64,000 nucleotides of DNA from Neoroseomonas alkaliterrae (GCF_014199195.1 NZ_JACIJE010000001.1:186001-250000), one strand, 5' to 3'; shown: positions 9,526-19,783, counted from the stretch's first letter. Notes: a model not told the origin generated them from the sequence alone. Made by a program: numbers and translations.

Positions 9526-9989
9526 GCGGCGAGGCGCGCGAGGCGCGCGAGGCGCGCATCCCAGCCCGAGAGCACGGCCCGGCGCGCCTGCTCGGCCGCG
9601 CCGGGCGCGAGCGCGATGCGCAGGGCATCCGCCGGCGCCTGTTCGCCCAGGCGGTCCGGCCATTCGACCAGGACGATGCCCTCCCGCGCCTCCTCCCAGC
9701 CGAGTTCCGCAAGCCCCTCGGGGCCGTCCAGCCGGTAGAGGTCGAAATGGTGCGCCGGGCCCGCCGGCAGGTCGTAGGACTGCACCAGAGTGAAGGTCGG
9801 GCTCGGCACCTCCAGCGCCGGATCGCCCGCGGCGGCGCGCAGCACGGCGCGGGCGAGTTCCGACTTGCCCGCGCCGAGCGGGCCTTCCAGCAGCACCGCA
9901 TCGCCCGCGCGCAGCAGCCCGGCGAGGCGCGCCGCAAGCGCATGGGTGGCGGGAAGGTCGGGCAGGTCCAGCGTGAGGGTCCGCGGCAT
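9522..9989 (-). CDS. tsaE: tRNA t6A37 biosynthesis ATPase TsaE
   Basis: P-loop ATPase of 155 residues that works with TsaB and TsaD to install threonylcarbamoyl on A37 of ANN-decoding tRNAs. Walker A is GPLGAGKSELAR, the switch region SPTFTLVQSY, and HFDLYRLDGPEGLAELGWEE is the family signature. Length matches. It is the first gene of a translationally coupled tsaE-amgK-murU operon. The last codons lie in three perfect tandem copies of a 9-base unit (9531-9557), giving the tail RLARLARLAA. The start at MPRTLTLDLPD fits the family N terminus better than the upstream in-frame extension. Confidence 0.93.
   Translation of the reverse strand: MPRTLTLDLPDLPATHALAARLAGLLRAGDAVLLEGPLGAGKSELARAVLRAAAGDPALEVPSPTFTLVQSYDLPAGPAHHFDLYRLDGPEGLAELGWEEAREGIVLVEWPDRLGEQAPADALRIALAPGAAEQARRAVLSGWDARLARLARLAA
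9531..9557. repeat. Three tandem copies of a 9-base unit in the tsaE 3' end
   Basis: GAGGCGCGC occurs three times head to tail without mismatch. On the tsaE strand each unit encodes Arg-Leu-Ala, so copy-number change would keep the frame and only lengthen or shorten the protein tail. Confidence 0.85.
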
Positions 9990-10008
9990 GGCGAGGGGGC
10001 TGCCCGCT

Positions 10009-10036
10009 TTGATCCTCGGGCGGTTCCGTCTATCAC
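10009..10036 (+). promoter_or_regulatory. Candidate sigma-70-type promoter of the ferredoxin reductase gene
   Basis: TTGATC (10009-10014) and TATCAC (10031-10036) are separated by 16 bases. A GGGGGAG ribosome binding site follows before the ATG at 10063. The region is the divergent gap between tsaE and the reductase gene. Match is moderate. Confidence 0.4.
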
Positions 10037-10062
10037 GCGGGGCCAGAGTCGGGGGAGTGCCC

Positions 10063-11082
10063 ATGGCGGCCGTCATCGAAACGGATGTCGCGATCATCGG
10101 CGCAGGGCCGGTCGGCCTGTTCGCGGTGTTCGAATGCGGCATGCTGCGCATGAAATCCGTGGTGGTGGATGCGCTCGACGCGGTGGGCGGGCAATGCAGC
10201 GCGCTCTACCCCGAGAAGCCGATCTTCGACATTCCGGCCCACCCGCAGATCGAGGCGCAGGCCCTGATCGCCGCGCTGGAGAAGCAGGCCGCGCCCTTCA
10301 CGCCGATCTACCTGCTCGGCCGGCGCGTGGAGCGGCTCGAACGCGCGGACGGGATGCTGACGCTCGGCACCAGCGCGGGCGACACGATCCGCTGCAAGGC
10401 CGTGATCATCGCAGCCGGCGCGGGCGCCTTCGGCCCGAACCGCCCGCCGCTGGACGGGCTGGCGGGCTACGAGGCCTCCGGCGCGGTGCGCTACATGGTG
10501 ACGCGGCGCGAGGATTTCCGCGGCAAGCGCGTGGTCATCGCCGGCGGCGGCGATTCGGCGGTGGACTGGGCGCTCAGCCTCAAGCAGGTGGCGGCGCGCG
10601 TGACGGTGGTGCATCGGCGCCCCAAGTTCCGCGCAGCCCCGGAGACCGCCGCGCAGCTCGACGCCGCCGCCGCGCGCGGCGAGGTGGAGATGGCGATCCC
10701 CTATCAGCTCCATGCGCTGAAGGGCGACGGAAGCACGCTCGAAGCCGTGGTGGTGGCGACGCTGAAGGGCGAGGAGAAGGCCATCCCCGCGGATGTGCTG
10801 TTGCCCTTCTACGGGCTTTCCATGGAGCTCGGCCCGATCGCGCAATGGGGCCTCGCGCTGGATCGCAACCACATCGCCGTGGAGCCCGCGACCTGCGCGA
10901 CGAATGTCGAGGGCGTCTTCGCCATCGGCGACATCGCGACGTATCCGGGCAAGCTGAAGCTGATCCTGCAGGGCTTCAGCGAGGCGGCGATGGCGGCGCA
11001 CGCCATCCATCCGCGAGTCTTCCCCGGGGAGGCGCTGCACTTCGAGTATTCGACGACCAAGGGCGTTCCCGGCGGCGACTGA
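10063..11082 (+). CDS. Ferredoxin/flavodoxin--NADP+ reductase, TrxR-like type
   Basis: FAD/NAD(P)-dependent oxidoreductase of 339 residues. The N-terminal FAD-binding motif is IIGAGPVGLFAVFE; the second dinucleotide-binding motif is IAGGGDSAVDWALSL; FAIGDIATYPGKLKLILQGF near the end is the conserved FAD-binding segment with GD. It resembles thioredoxin reductase but lacks the redox-active CxxC, which is the mark of the TrxR-like ferredoxin-NADP reductases of Bacillus, Chlorobium and alphaproteobacteria. It moves electrons between NADPH and ferredoxin or flavodoxin in the cytosol. The start at 10063 has GGGGGAG upstream. It is convergent with the TRAP operon (6-base gap). Confidence 0.93.
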   Translation: MAAVIETDVAIIGAGPVGLFAVFECGMLRMKSVVVDALDAVGGQCSALYPEKPIFDIPAHPQIEAQALIAALEKQAAPFTPIYLLGRRVERLERADGMLTLGTSAGDTIRCKAVIIAAGAGAFGPNRPPLDGLAGYEASGAVRYMVTRREDFRGKRVVIAGGGDSAVDWALSLKQVAARVTVVHRRPKFRAAPETAAQLDAAAARGEVEMAIPYQLHALKGDGSTLEAVVVATLKGEEKAIPADVLLPFYGLSMELGPIAQWGLALDRNHIAVEPATCATNVEGVFAIGDIATYPGKLKLILQGFSEAAMAAHAIHPRVFPGEALHFEYSTTKGVPGGD

Positions 11083-11088
11083 CGCCGG

Positions 11089-12657
11089 TCAGAACAGGAC
11101 GGAGGGCAGCCAGGTCGCGAGGCCGGGGAAGGCCATGACCGTCGCGAGGGCGAGGATCTGCAGCAGCACGAAGGGCACAACGCCGCGGTAGATGTCCCCC
11201 GTGCCGACCCATTCGCGCGCCACCCCGCCCAGGTAGAAGAGCGAGAAGCCGAAAGGCGGCGTCAGGAAGCTCGTCTGCAGGTTCAGCGCGATCAGCACGG
11301 CCAGCCAGATCGGGTCTATGCCCATGGCGAGCAGCACCGGCCCCACGATGGGCACGACGATGATGGTGATCTCCACGAAATCCAGGAAGAAGCCCATCAG
11401 GAACATCACCGCCATCACCGCGAGCAGCGCGCCCCACTGCCCGCCGGGAATCGCCGAGAGCAGCTCCTTGACCGTCTCCTCGCCGCCCAGGCCTCGGAAG
11501 ACGAGGGAGAACAGCGTCGCGCCGATCAGGGTGGCGAAGATCATCGCCGTGATCGTCATGGTGGAATGCGACACGGCCGGGAGGATGCCGGCGCGGAAGG
11601 TGCGGACGAGCGCGACGATGACCCCGGCCGACAGCCCCGCCACCAGCACCGCCGCGACGCCGAGCGCGATGCGATCGGCGAGCGGCGGCTCCGCCCGGCC
11701 CAGGCGCAGGTCGAACAGCGCGCCGAGCACGACCAGCGCCACGGCGCAGAGCGCGCCGAGCAGGATCGGCCAAGCCCGTCCCTCCTGCCGCAGCCCCGCG
11801 AGCAGCGTCGCGCCGATGGCGCCCACGGCCGCCGCCTCGGTCGGCGTCGCAACACCGGCGAGGATCGAGCCCAGCACTGCGACGATCAACACGATGGGCG
11901 GGACGAGCGCGCGCACGAGGTCGCGCGATGCGACGCGCCCGGCCTCCTCGCGCGGGATGGCGGGCGCCATCTCGGGCCGCAGGAAGGCGAGGACGAGCTG
12001 GTAGAGGATGTAGAATCCCACCAGCATCAGCCCCGGCACCATCGCCCCGGCGAAGAGCTGCCCGACCGAGACGGTCTCGACCGAGAACTTCCCCTGAGCG
12101 AGCTGCGCCTGCTGATAGGCCGCGGAGATGACCTCGCCCAGGATGACCATGACGGTGGAGGGCGGGATGATCTGCCCGAGCGTGCCGGCCGCGCAGATGG
12201 TGCCGCAGGCGAAGCGCTTGTCGTAGCCGCGGCGCAGCATCGCGGGCAGCGCCATCAGCCCCATGGTCACCACCGTCGCGCCGACGATGCCGGTGGAGGC
12301 GGCGAGCAGCGCGCCCACCACGGAGACGCTGATCGCGAGCCCCCCGCGCACCGTGCCGAACAGCCGGCCCATCGCCTCGAGCAGTTCCTCGGCGATGCGC
12401 GAACGTTCGAGCATGATGCCCATGAAGACGAAGAGCGGTATGGCGACCAGCGTCTCGGCCGTCATGGTGCCGAAGATGCGCTGCGCGAGCGCGGCCAGGA
12501 GGAAGGTGTCGAACACGCCGAAGGCCACGCCCAGCGCGCCGAACACGATGGCGCAGCCGGTCAGCAGGAAGACCACCGGGATGCCGGTGAGGATCAGCAG
12601 GCACAGCGAGGCGAACATGAGCAGGTCGAGGACCTGCCCGATGGCGGATGTGCTCAT
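11089..12657 (-). CDS. dctM: TRAP transporter large permease (DctM family)
   Basis: Large membrane subunit of a tripartite ATP-independent periplasmic transporter, 522 residues with about twelve or more hydrophobic segments. DctM hallmarks include GIPVVFLLTGCAIVFGALG near the N terminus, STGIVGATVVTMGLMALPAMLRRGYDKRFACGTICAAGTLGQIIPPS and the later segment LDFVEITIIVVPIVGPVL. Uptake is driven by the ion gradient. A non-conserved insert of ~80 residues with extra hydrophobic segments (around residues 290-370) makes it longer than the usual ~430. The start overlaps the small subunit stop as ATGA. It is the last gene of a dctP-dctQ-dctM operon. Confidence 0.93.
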   Translation of the reverse strand: MSTSAIGQVLDLLMFASLCLLILTGIPVVFLLTGCAIVFGALGVAFGVFDTFLLAALAQRIFGTMTAETLVAIPLFVFMGIMLERSRIAEELLEAMGRLFGTVRGGLAISVSVVGALLAASTGIVGATVVTMGLMALPAMLRRGYDKRFACGTICAAGTLGQIIPPSTVMVILGEVISAAYQQAQLAQGKFSVETVSVGQLFAGAMVPGLMLVGFYILYQLVLAFLRPEMAPAIPREEAGRVASRDLVRALVPPIVLIVAVLGSILAGVATPTEAAAVGAIGATLLAGLRQEGRAWPILLGALCAVALVVLGALFDLRLGRAEPPLADRIALGVAAVLVAGLSAGVIVALVRTFRAGILPAVSHSTMTITAMIFATLIGATLFSLVFRGLGGEETVKELLSAIPGGQWGALLAVMAVMFLMGFFLDFVEITIIVVPIVGPVLLAMGIDPIWLAVLIALNLQTSFLTPPFGFSLFYLGGVAREWVGTGDIYRGVVPFVLLQILALATVMAFPGLATWLPSVLF

Positions 12658-13208
12658 GCGCCGCCCTGGTGCGCGGCGTGCGGCAGGTGCGTCGCGGCAC
12701 GCCCGGCCAGGACGGCGACGCAGCGGACGCCGATCGAGGCCGCCTGCAGCCCGAGCAGGATCGCCATCAGCGGGATCAGCGATTTCAGCGCCGGCACCAG
12801 CGGCACGCCACCATAGGCCATCGGCCCCTCGTTCTGCGCCCAGGATCGCGCCGCGTAGCCCCAGGACGCCCAGACCACCAGCGCGCAGAAGGGCAGCACG
12901 GCGACGAGGATGGCAGCGAGATCCACCGCCGCGCGGCGCCGCGCGCTCCAGCGCGCATAGAGCACGTCCACGCGCACATGCTGGTCCACCAGGTAGGTGT
13001 AGCCGATGGCCAGCATGAAGAGCGTGGCGTGCAGGTAGATCACGCTCTCCTGCATCATCACGAAGGAGGAGGCGAAGGCGTAGCGCAGCACCACCACCGC
13101 GAACTGCACGAGAACGGTGGCAAGCGCCAGCCACATGACGCCGCGGGCCAGCCAGCGGCTCGCGGCGTCATGCGCATCAGCCAGGCGGAGCAGCGCGCGC
13201 AGGCTCAA
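12654..13208 (-). CDS. dctQ: TRAP transporter small permease (DctQ family)
   Basis: Small membrane subunit, 184 residues with four hydrophobic segments. The conserved stretch is LVDQHVRVDVLYARWSARRRAAVDLAA, typical of DctQ (H-x-R-x-D-x-L). No ATG precedes the first helix at a suitable distance. A TTG at 13208 overlaps the dctP stop as TTGA, matching the coupling seen at the other end, so I chose it; an internal ATG before WLAL would drop ~24 residues. The charged N terminus (DAHDAASRW) favours the longer form. Confidence 0.85.
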   Translation of the reverse strand: MSLRALLRLADAHDAASRWLARGVMWLALATVLVQFAVVVLRYAFASSFVMMQESVIYLHATLFMLAIGYTYLVDQHVRVDVLYARWSARRRAAVDLAAILVAVLPFCALVVWASWGYAARSWAQNEGPMAYGGVPLVPALKSLIPLMAILLGLQAASIGVRCVAVLAGRAATHLPHAAHQGGA

Positions 13209-14293
13209 CCCCAGCGGATCGGCAGCGCGCGCGCCTGGAAGTTCGCGCCGTAGGACTGCATCATGTAGCCCTGGCTGCGGTTGCGGAACTCCGTGTAGGA
13301 ATCCGCCACGCGCTTGACCATCGGGTCCTGGTGGCCGCGGAACTCGGCCAGGATCTCGCCGGCCGAGTTGCCCAGCGCGATCAGCACGTCGCGCGGCACC
13401 TCGCGCGGGATCACGCCGTGGCGGGAGACGAGCTCGGCCAGCGCGCGCGGATGGTTGGCGTCGTATTCGGTCGTGACCTCCTCGGCCACGCTCTGGCAGG
13501 CGAAGCGCACGGCGTTCTTGAGGTCGTCCGGCAGCGCGTTCCAGCGCGCCATGTTGATGCCGATCTCCTCCGCGCTCGAGGGCTCCTGCACGCCCGGCCA
13601 GTAGTAGTTCTTGGTCACCTGGTGCAGGCCGAGCGGCGCGTCGGAGAAGGGGCCGAGGAACTCGGCCGCGTCGATCGTGCCCGACTGCAGCGCGGCGAAG
13701 ATCTGCCCCGCGGGCAGCGTCACGACCGAGGCGCCGGCGCGGCGGAACATCTCCCCGCCGAGCCCCGCGGTGCGGAAGCGCAGGCCACGGAAATCCTCGA
13801 TGGAGTTGATCTCGCGGCGGAACCAGCCGAGCCATTGCGGGCCGGAATCCCCGGTGTTGAAGGGCTTCACGCCGAAGCGGGCATAGACCTCGTCGTAGAG
13901 CGCCTGCCCGCCGCCGTGCATCATCCAGGCCTGCCGCTCATAGACGGTCATGCCGAAGGGGAAGGATCCGAAGAAGCCGATCGCGGGGGACTTCGCGATC
14001 CAGAAGGATGGCACGCCGTGATAGAGGTCCGCCGTGCCGGCCGCCACCGCGTCGAAGGCGCCGGGCGCGGGCACCACCTCGCCCGCGGCGAAGAGGCGGA
14101 CCGTGATGCGCCCCGCCGTCACCGCCCCGATGCGGTCCGCGACCTTCTGCGCCGCGACGCCGGGGCCGGGCAGGTTGCGCGGCCAGAGCGTCACCATCCG
14201 CCACTCGATCCGCCCCTGCGACAGCGCCGGCGCGGCGAGGCCGGCAGCGGCCGCAGCCACGCCGCCGGCGGCGAGCATTCCTCGACGGTTCAT
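13205..14293 (-). CDS. dctP: TRAP transporter solute-binding protein (DctP family)
   Basis: Periplasmic solute receptor of 362 residues. The N terminus MNRRGMLAAGG followed by an Ala-rich stretch to ALSQG looks like a twin-arginine or Sec signal with RR, cleaved near residue 27. The mature part has the DctP pattern: RITVRLFAAGEVVPAPGAFDAVAAGTADLYHG, a segment with GLRFRTAGLGGEMFRRAGAS carrying the substrate-binding Arg, and FLGPFSD. The family of this kind often binds 2-oxo acids or other carboxylates, but the ligand cannot be assigned. GGAGAGG lies 6 bases before the ATG. It is the first gene of the operon and is divergent from an M20 hydrolase 117 bases away. Confidence 0.93.
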   Translation of the reverse strand: MNRRGMLAAGGVAAAAAGLAAPALSQGRIEWRMVTLWPRNLPGPGVAAQKVADRIGAVTAGRITVRLFAAGEVVPAPGAFDAVAAGTADLYHGVPSFWIAKSPAIGFFGSFPFGMTVYERQAWMMHGGGQALYDEVYARFGVKPFNTGDSGPQWLGWFRREINSIEDFRGLRFRTAGLGGEMFRRAGASVVTLPAGQIFAALQSGTIDAAEFLGPFSDAPLGLHQVTKNYYWPGVQEPSSAEEIGINMARWNALPDDLKNAVRFACQSVAEEVTTEYDANHPRALAELVSRHGVIPREVPRDVLIALGNSAGEILAEFRGHQDPMVKRVADSYTEFRNRSQGYMMQSYGANFQARALPIRWG

Positions 14294-14410
14294 CGTCACC
14301 TCTCCTGCTGGTGGTGCCATTCCTGCACCGCCGCCGGTGCCGCCGCAAGCGGGCTTTCGCGCGCCCTCCGGCGATGCGAGGCTCAGCCGCCACGGGACGG
14401 AGGGCGGGTC

Positions 14411-15814
14411 ATGGCCGGTACACGGGAAGGCGCCATCGCTGCGGCGCGGCGGCTGTTCGACGACGGCACCTACCTCGCGCATCTGCGCCGCCTGGTTGCC
14501 GTGCCGACCGAAAGCCAGATGCCTGAGCGCCTGCCCGACCTGCGGCGCTACTGCACCGATACCCTGCCATCGGTGATGAAGGGCATGGGCTTCGCGATCC
14601 GGCTGCTGGAGAACCCGAGCGCGGGGCGCGGCCCGGCGATGCTGGCCAGCCGCATCGAGGACCCCGCCCTACCTACCGTGCTGGTCTATGGCCATGGCGA
14701 CGTGGTGCGGGGCCTTGCCGGCCGCTGGGCCGAGGGCCGCGACCCCTGGGCGGTCGGCGAGGCGGGCGAGCGGTGGTACGGGCGCGGCACCGTGGACAAC
14801 AAGGGCCAGCACCTGATCGCCATCGAGGCGCTGCGCGCGGTGATCGCCGAGCGCGGGCGGCTCGGCTTCAACGCCAAGGTCTTCGTGGAGACCGGCGAGG
14901 AGGTCGGCTCGCCCGGCCTGCGGGCCATGCTGCGGCGGGACCGCGCGCTGCTCGCGGCGGATGTCTTCATCGGCCTCGACGGCCCCCGCCAGACCACCTT
15001 CATGCCGGAACTGAAGCTCGGCGCGCGCGGCGGAGTCGCCTTCGACCTGGTGGTGCGCCTGCGCGAGCACGCGCACCATTCGGGCCATTGGGGCGGGGTG
15101 CTGACCGACCCCGGCTTCATCCTCGCCCACGCCATGGCGAGCATCGTGACGCCGAACGGCAGCATCCGCGTGAAGGGCTGGCTTCCGGAGCGCGTGCCGG
15201 AGAGCGTGCTGCAGGCCTGCCGCGGCATCGTCTTCGAGGACATCCCGAACCTGCCCGAGGCCGATCCCGACTGGGGCGAGCCGGGTCTCTCCAAGGCCGA
15301 GAAGATCTTCGCCTGGACCAGCGTCATCGTGCTGGCGCAGATCACCGGCCACCCCGACGCGCCGACGAACGCGGTGCAGCCCGAGGCCCGCGCCCGGCTG
15401 CAGGTGCGCCACACGGTGGACATCGCGGGCGAGGCGGTGATCCCGGCCCTGCGCGCGCATCTCGACGCCGAGGGCTTCCCGATGGTCGAGGTGGTGCCGG
15501 TGATGGAGCGCGACGCCTTCGGTGCCTCCCGCACGGATCCGGCCGATCCCTGGGTCGGGATGGTCGCGGCCTCCATGGCGCGCACGGCGAACCGGGCGCC
15601 GAACGTCATCCCGAACTCCTCGGGCTCCAACCCGTCCAACATCTTCATGGAGGAACTCGGCACGCCCGTCATCTGGGTGCCGAACTCCTATGCCGGCTGC
15701 AACCAGCACGGCCCGGACGAGCACGCCCTGGCGCCGCTGCTGCGCGAAGGCCTCGGGCTCATGGCGGGGATCTGGTGGGACATCGGCGCGGGTGCCGCGC
15801 CGGGCCGGCGCTAG
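14411..15814 (+). CDS. M20 family metallopeptidase / carboxypeptidase
   Basis: Zinc-dependent hydrolase of 467 residues acting on peptides or N-acyl amino acids in the cytosol. The metal ligands follow the M20 pattern: VYGHGDVV, GRGTVDNKGQH, ETGEEVGSPG, LDG after FIG, and a C-terminal HGPDEH. The lid domain lies between, around VAFDLVVRLREHAHHSGHWGG. Length fits the M20A/dipeptidase-like group rather than the shorter HipO type. It stands opposite a TRAP binding-protein gene and converges on the enolase-superfamily gene, sharing the four bases CTAG as overlapping stop codons. The exact substrate is not determined. Confidence 0.92.
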   Translation: MAGTREGAIAAARRLFDDGTYLAHLRRLVAVPTESQMPERLPDLRRYCTDTLPSVMKGMGFAIRLLENPSAGRGPAMLASRIEDPALPTVLVYGHGDVVRGLAGRWAEGRDPWAVGEAGERWYGRGTVDNKGQHLIAIEALRAVIAERGRLGFNAKVFVETGEEVGSPGLRAMLRRDRALLAADVFIGLDGPRQTTFMPELKLGARGGVAFDLVVRLREHAHHSGHWGGVLTDPGFILAHAMASIVTPNGSIRVKGWLPERVPESVLQACRGIVFEDIPNLPEADPDWGEPGLSKAEKIFAWTSVIVLAQITGHPDAPTNAVQPEARARLQVRHTVDIAGEAVIPALRAHLDAEGFPMVEVVPVMERDAFGASRTDPADPWVGMVAASMARTANRAPNVIPNSSGSNPSNIFMEELGTPVIWVPNSYAGCNQHGPDEHALAPLLREGLGLMAGIWWDIGAGAAPGRR

Positions 15815-16878
15815 GATTCCCGGAAGGCGAAACCGATCCCAGGCCGGTCGGGCAGCGCCATCGCGCCGCCCTCGGGCACCATGTCCTCGGCGAGGCGCGC
15901 GCGCAGGGCGAGCTGCGCGCCATGCATCTCGAGCAGCCCGCCATGCGCGTGCCCGGCCATCATCGCGGCATTGGCGATGTCCCAGCCGCCGGCATGCGAG
16001 ACCGGCACGCCATGCGCCTCCGCCATCGCCAGGATGCGCATCATGGCGCTGATGCCGCCGCAGAAGGCGGCGTTGCATTGCAGCCAATCCACCGCGCCCT
16101 GCACCAGCGCATCGCGGAACCACGCGGGCGACTGCATCATCTGCCCCGCCGCGAGCGGGATGCGGATGGACCGGCGCAGCATGGCCAGGGCCGCGATGTC
16201 GTTGTCGAGCACCGGTTCCTCGAACCAGGCGATGTCGCATTCCTCGACGAGAAGGGCGAGGCGCTTCGCATCCGCGACCGTCATGCCGCAATTGGCGTCC
16301 AGCATCAGCCACGCTGCCGGGCCGATCGCGGCGCGCACGGCGCGGACACGCGCGGCATCCTCCTCCACGCCGCGCCCGCCTGCGGCGACCAGCATCTTCA
16401 CGCCACGGAAGCCGGCGGCGACCGCAGAGCGACACGCCTCGACGAGCCGCGCTTCGTCATAGCCGGGCAGGCCGACCGTCGCGTAGCACGGCACCACCTG
16501 CCGCGCGCCACCGAGCAGGCGCCACAGCGGCTCCCCGGCTGCGCGCGCGCGCAGGTCCCACAGCGCCATGTCGAGCGCCGAGAGCGCCGCGGTGAAGACG
16601 CCGACACCGCCCCGTGGAGCGAACCGCTCCGCGAGGTCGCGCCGGAGGGCCTCGATGTCGCGTGCATCGCGGCCCGCGACCGCCTCGGCCATCGCGCCGC
16701 CGAGCAGCGCCGCGACCTGCCCGGCGAGGAACCGTCCCGTCACGCCGCTGCCGACAAGGCCATCCTCGGTAACGATGCGGCAGCGGACGAAGGCGGCCGC
16801 GTTCAGCCCGGAGTAGCCGCGCGCGCCCTCCACGCCCGCGAGCTGCTCGATGACGGCTTCGACGCTGCGGATGCGCAT
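15811..16878 (-). CDS. Mandelate racemase/muconate lactonizing (enolase superfamily) enzyme
   Basis: Enolase-superfamily protein of 355 residues: capping domain to ~125, then the TIM barrel. Visible active-site positions are Lys161 (VKML), Asp194 (LMLDAN), Glu220 (WFEEPV) and His295 (VSHAGGW). At the usual third metal ligand, normally Glu in an A-G-E motif, this protein has Gln246 (AAGQMM). The second lysine of KxK is also replaced (K-M-L). Such enzymes abstract the alpha proton of carboxylates. The gene follows the peptide ABC importer by 12 bases, so epimerisation or dehydration of an imported compound is a fair guess, but the altered metal site makes a standard reaction uncertain. Confidence 0.9.
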   Translation of the reverse strand: MRIRSVEAVIEQLAGVEGARGYSGLNAAAFVRCRIVTEDGLVGSGVTGRFLAGQVAALLGGAMAEAVAGRDARDIEALRRDLAERFAPRGGVGVFTAALSALDMALWDLRARAAGEPLWRLLGGARQVVPCYATVGLPGYDEARLVEACRSAVAAGFRGVKMLVAAGGRGVEEDAARVRAVRAAIGPAAWLMLDANCGMTVADAKRLALLVEECDIAWFEEPVLDNDIAALAMLRRSIRIPLAAGQMMQSPAWFRDALVQGAVDWLQCNAAFCGGISAMMRILAMAEAHGVPVSHAGGWDIANAAMMAGHAHGGLLEMHGAQLALRARLAEDMVPEGGAMALPDRPGIGFAFRES

Positions 16879-16890
16879 GGAGGGCCGGCC

Positions 16891-17861
16891 TCAGCCGCGC
16901 TTGTGGCAGGCGACGAAATGCCCGCCCCTGATCTCGCGCAGCGGAGGCGCCTCGGAACGGCAGGCCCCGGCATCGGCGATGGGGCAGCGCGTGTGGAAAT
17001 GGCAGCCCGATGGCGGGTTGAGCGGGCTCGGCACGTCGCCCTGCAAGCGGATGCGCTGCCGTTTCACCGTGGGGTCCGGGATCGGCACGGCGGATAGCAG
17101 CGCCTCGGTGTAGGGATGCAGCGGCGAAGTGTAGAGCTCCCGCGCAGGCGCGATCTCCACGATCCGGCCGAGATACATCACCGCGACACGGTCGCTGATA
17201 TGCTCGACCACAGAGAGGTCGTGCGCGATGAAGAGGAAGGTGAGGCCGAACTTCTCCTGAAGGTCCTCCAGCAGGTTGACCACCTGCGCCTGGATCGAGA
17301 CATCGAGCGCGCTCACCGGCTCGTCGCAGATCACGAGCTTGGGCGAGACTGCGAGCGCGCGCGCGATGCCGATGCGCTGGCGTTGCCCGCCGGAGAACTC
17401 ATGCGGGAAGCGTCGCATGTGATCGGGAGCGAGGCCGACCGTCTCCAGCAGCTCGACCACGCGCTCCTCGCGCTCCTGCGGCGTCCGGGCGAGGCCGTGG
17501 ATGATCAGCGCCTCGGCGATGATGGCGCCGACCGTCATGCGCGGATTGAGCGAGGCGAAGGGGTCCTGGAAGATGATCTGCATGTCGCGCCGGAGCGCGA
17601 TCATCTCCTTCTCGGAGAGCGGCGTGATGTCGCGCCCCTCGAACCAGACATGCCCGGCGGTGGGCTCGATCAGCCTCAGGATCAGCCGCCCCGTGGTGGA
17701 CTTGCCGCAGCCGGATTCGCCGACGAGGCCGAGCGTCTCTCCCCGCGCGAGATCGAAGGAGACGCCGGAGACGGCATGCACCTCGTTCACCGTGCGCCGG
17801 AAGATGCCGCCCTTCACCGGGAAGCGCTTCACGAGATCCTGCACGCGCAGCAGGGGCTGGC

Positions 17862-17865
<4 letters not shown>
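16891..17865 (-). CDS. dppF: Dipeptide/oligopeptide ABC importer ATPase (DppF/OppF)
   Basis: ATP-binding subunit of 324 residues. Walker A is GESGCGKST, the Q-loop region [17 protein letters not shown], the signature [15 protein letters not shown] and Walker [13 protein letters not shown]. The C-terminal oligopeptide-type extension has [15 protein letters not shown] with cysteines that are typical of the family. The start overlaps the upstream dppD stop (ATGA). Together with DppD it powers the DppBC permease. It closes the transporter part of the operon before the enolase-superfamily gene. Confidence 0.95.
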
Positions 17866-18850
<985 letters not shown>

Positions 18851-18854
<4 letters not shown>

Positions 18855-19783
18855 TGCACGCGCCTCGGATCGAGGGCGTCGCGCAAGCCGTCACCGACGA
18901 AGTTGATGGTCACGACGGCCAGGAAGATCGCGAGCCCGGGAAACAGGGCCCAATGCGGCGCGAAGTCGAGATTGTCCTTCGCATCGAACAACAGCCGGCC
19001 CCAGGTCGGGATGTCCGGCGGGAAACCGAGGCCGAGGAAGGAGAGCGTGCTCTCCGCGATGATCGCGGCCGCGACGTCGATGGTCGCGGCCACGATCACC
19101 GGGCCGAGCGCATTGGGCAGGATATGGCGCACCACCAGCCGGATGCGGGAGGCGCCCAGGGCGCGCGCGGCCTCGACGAACTCCTTCTCGCGCAGGGAGA
19201 AGAACTGCGCGCGCACCAGCCGGGCCACAGGCATCCAGTTGAACAGCCCGATCACAGTGACGATCAGGATGAACACGCCCATCTCCGGCCCCACCACATC
19301 CTTCAGGCTGTCGCGGAACAGGTAGATGATCAGCAGCAGCACCGGGAGCTGCGGCAGGGAAAGGAACAGGTCCGTCACCCACATCAGCGCGGCGTCGAGC
19401 TTGCCGCCCGCCATGCCGGCGATGCTGCCGATCAGCACGCCGAGCCCGACGGCGACGAACATCGCCGTGACACCCACCGCGAGCGAGATGCGCCCGCCAT
19501 AGAGCATGCGCGCGAGCAGATCCTGCCCGAGATCGTCGGTGCCGAGAGGGTGCTCCCAGCTCGGGCCCGCAAGGCGCGCGGTGAAGTCGATCTCGTCGAT
19601 CGGCACGCGCCAGACCAAAGGCCCGATCAGGACCGCGAGCACGAGCATCGCCAGGACGACGGCGCTCACCACCGCGAGGCGGTGCTTGCGGAACCGCCGC
19701 CAGGCTTCCTTCCACGGCCCGACCCGGGGCCGCGAGGCCGCCGCAGGGCTAGCGGTAGCTGATGCGGGGATCGAGCCAGCCAT
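18851..19783 (-). CDS. dppC: Dipeptide/oligopeptide ABC importer permease (DppC)
   Basis: Inner-membrane permease, about 310 residues, with six hydrophobic segments. The DppC hallmark N-terminal helix follows KEAWRRFRKHRLAVVS; EHPLGTDDLGQDLLARMLYGGRISLAVG is the conserved entry to the permease core. The coupling loop is EFVEAARALGASRIRLVVRHILPN, with the EAA motif for contact with the ATPases. I prefer the ATG at 19783; a TTG at 19798 in the same frame is possible. Either overlaps the end of dppB by tens of bases, common in these operons. Confidence 0.92.
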
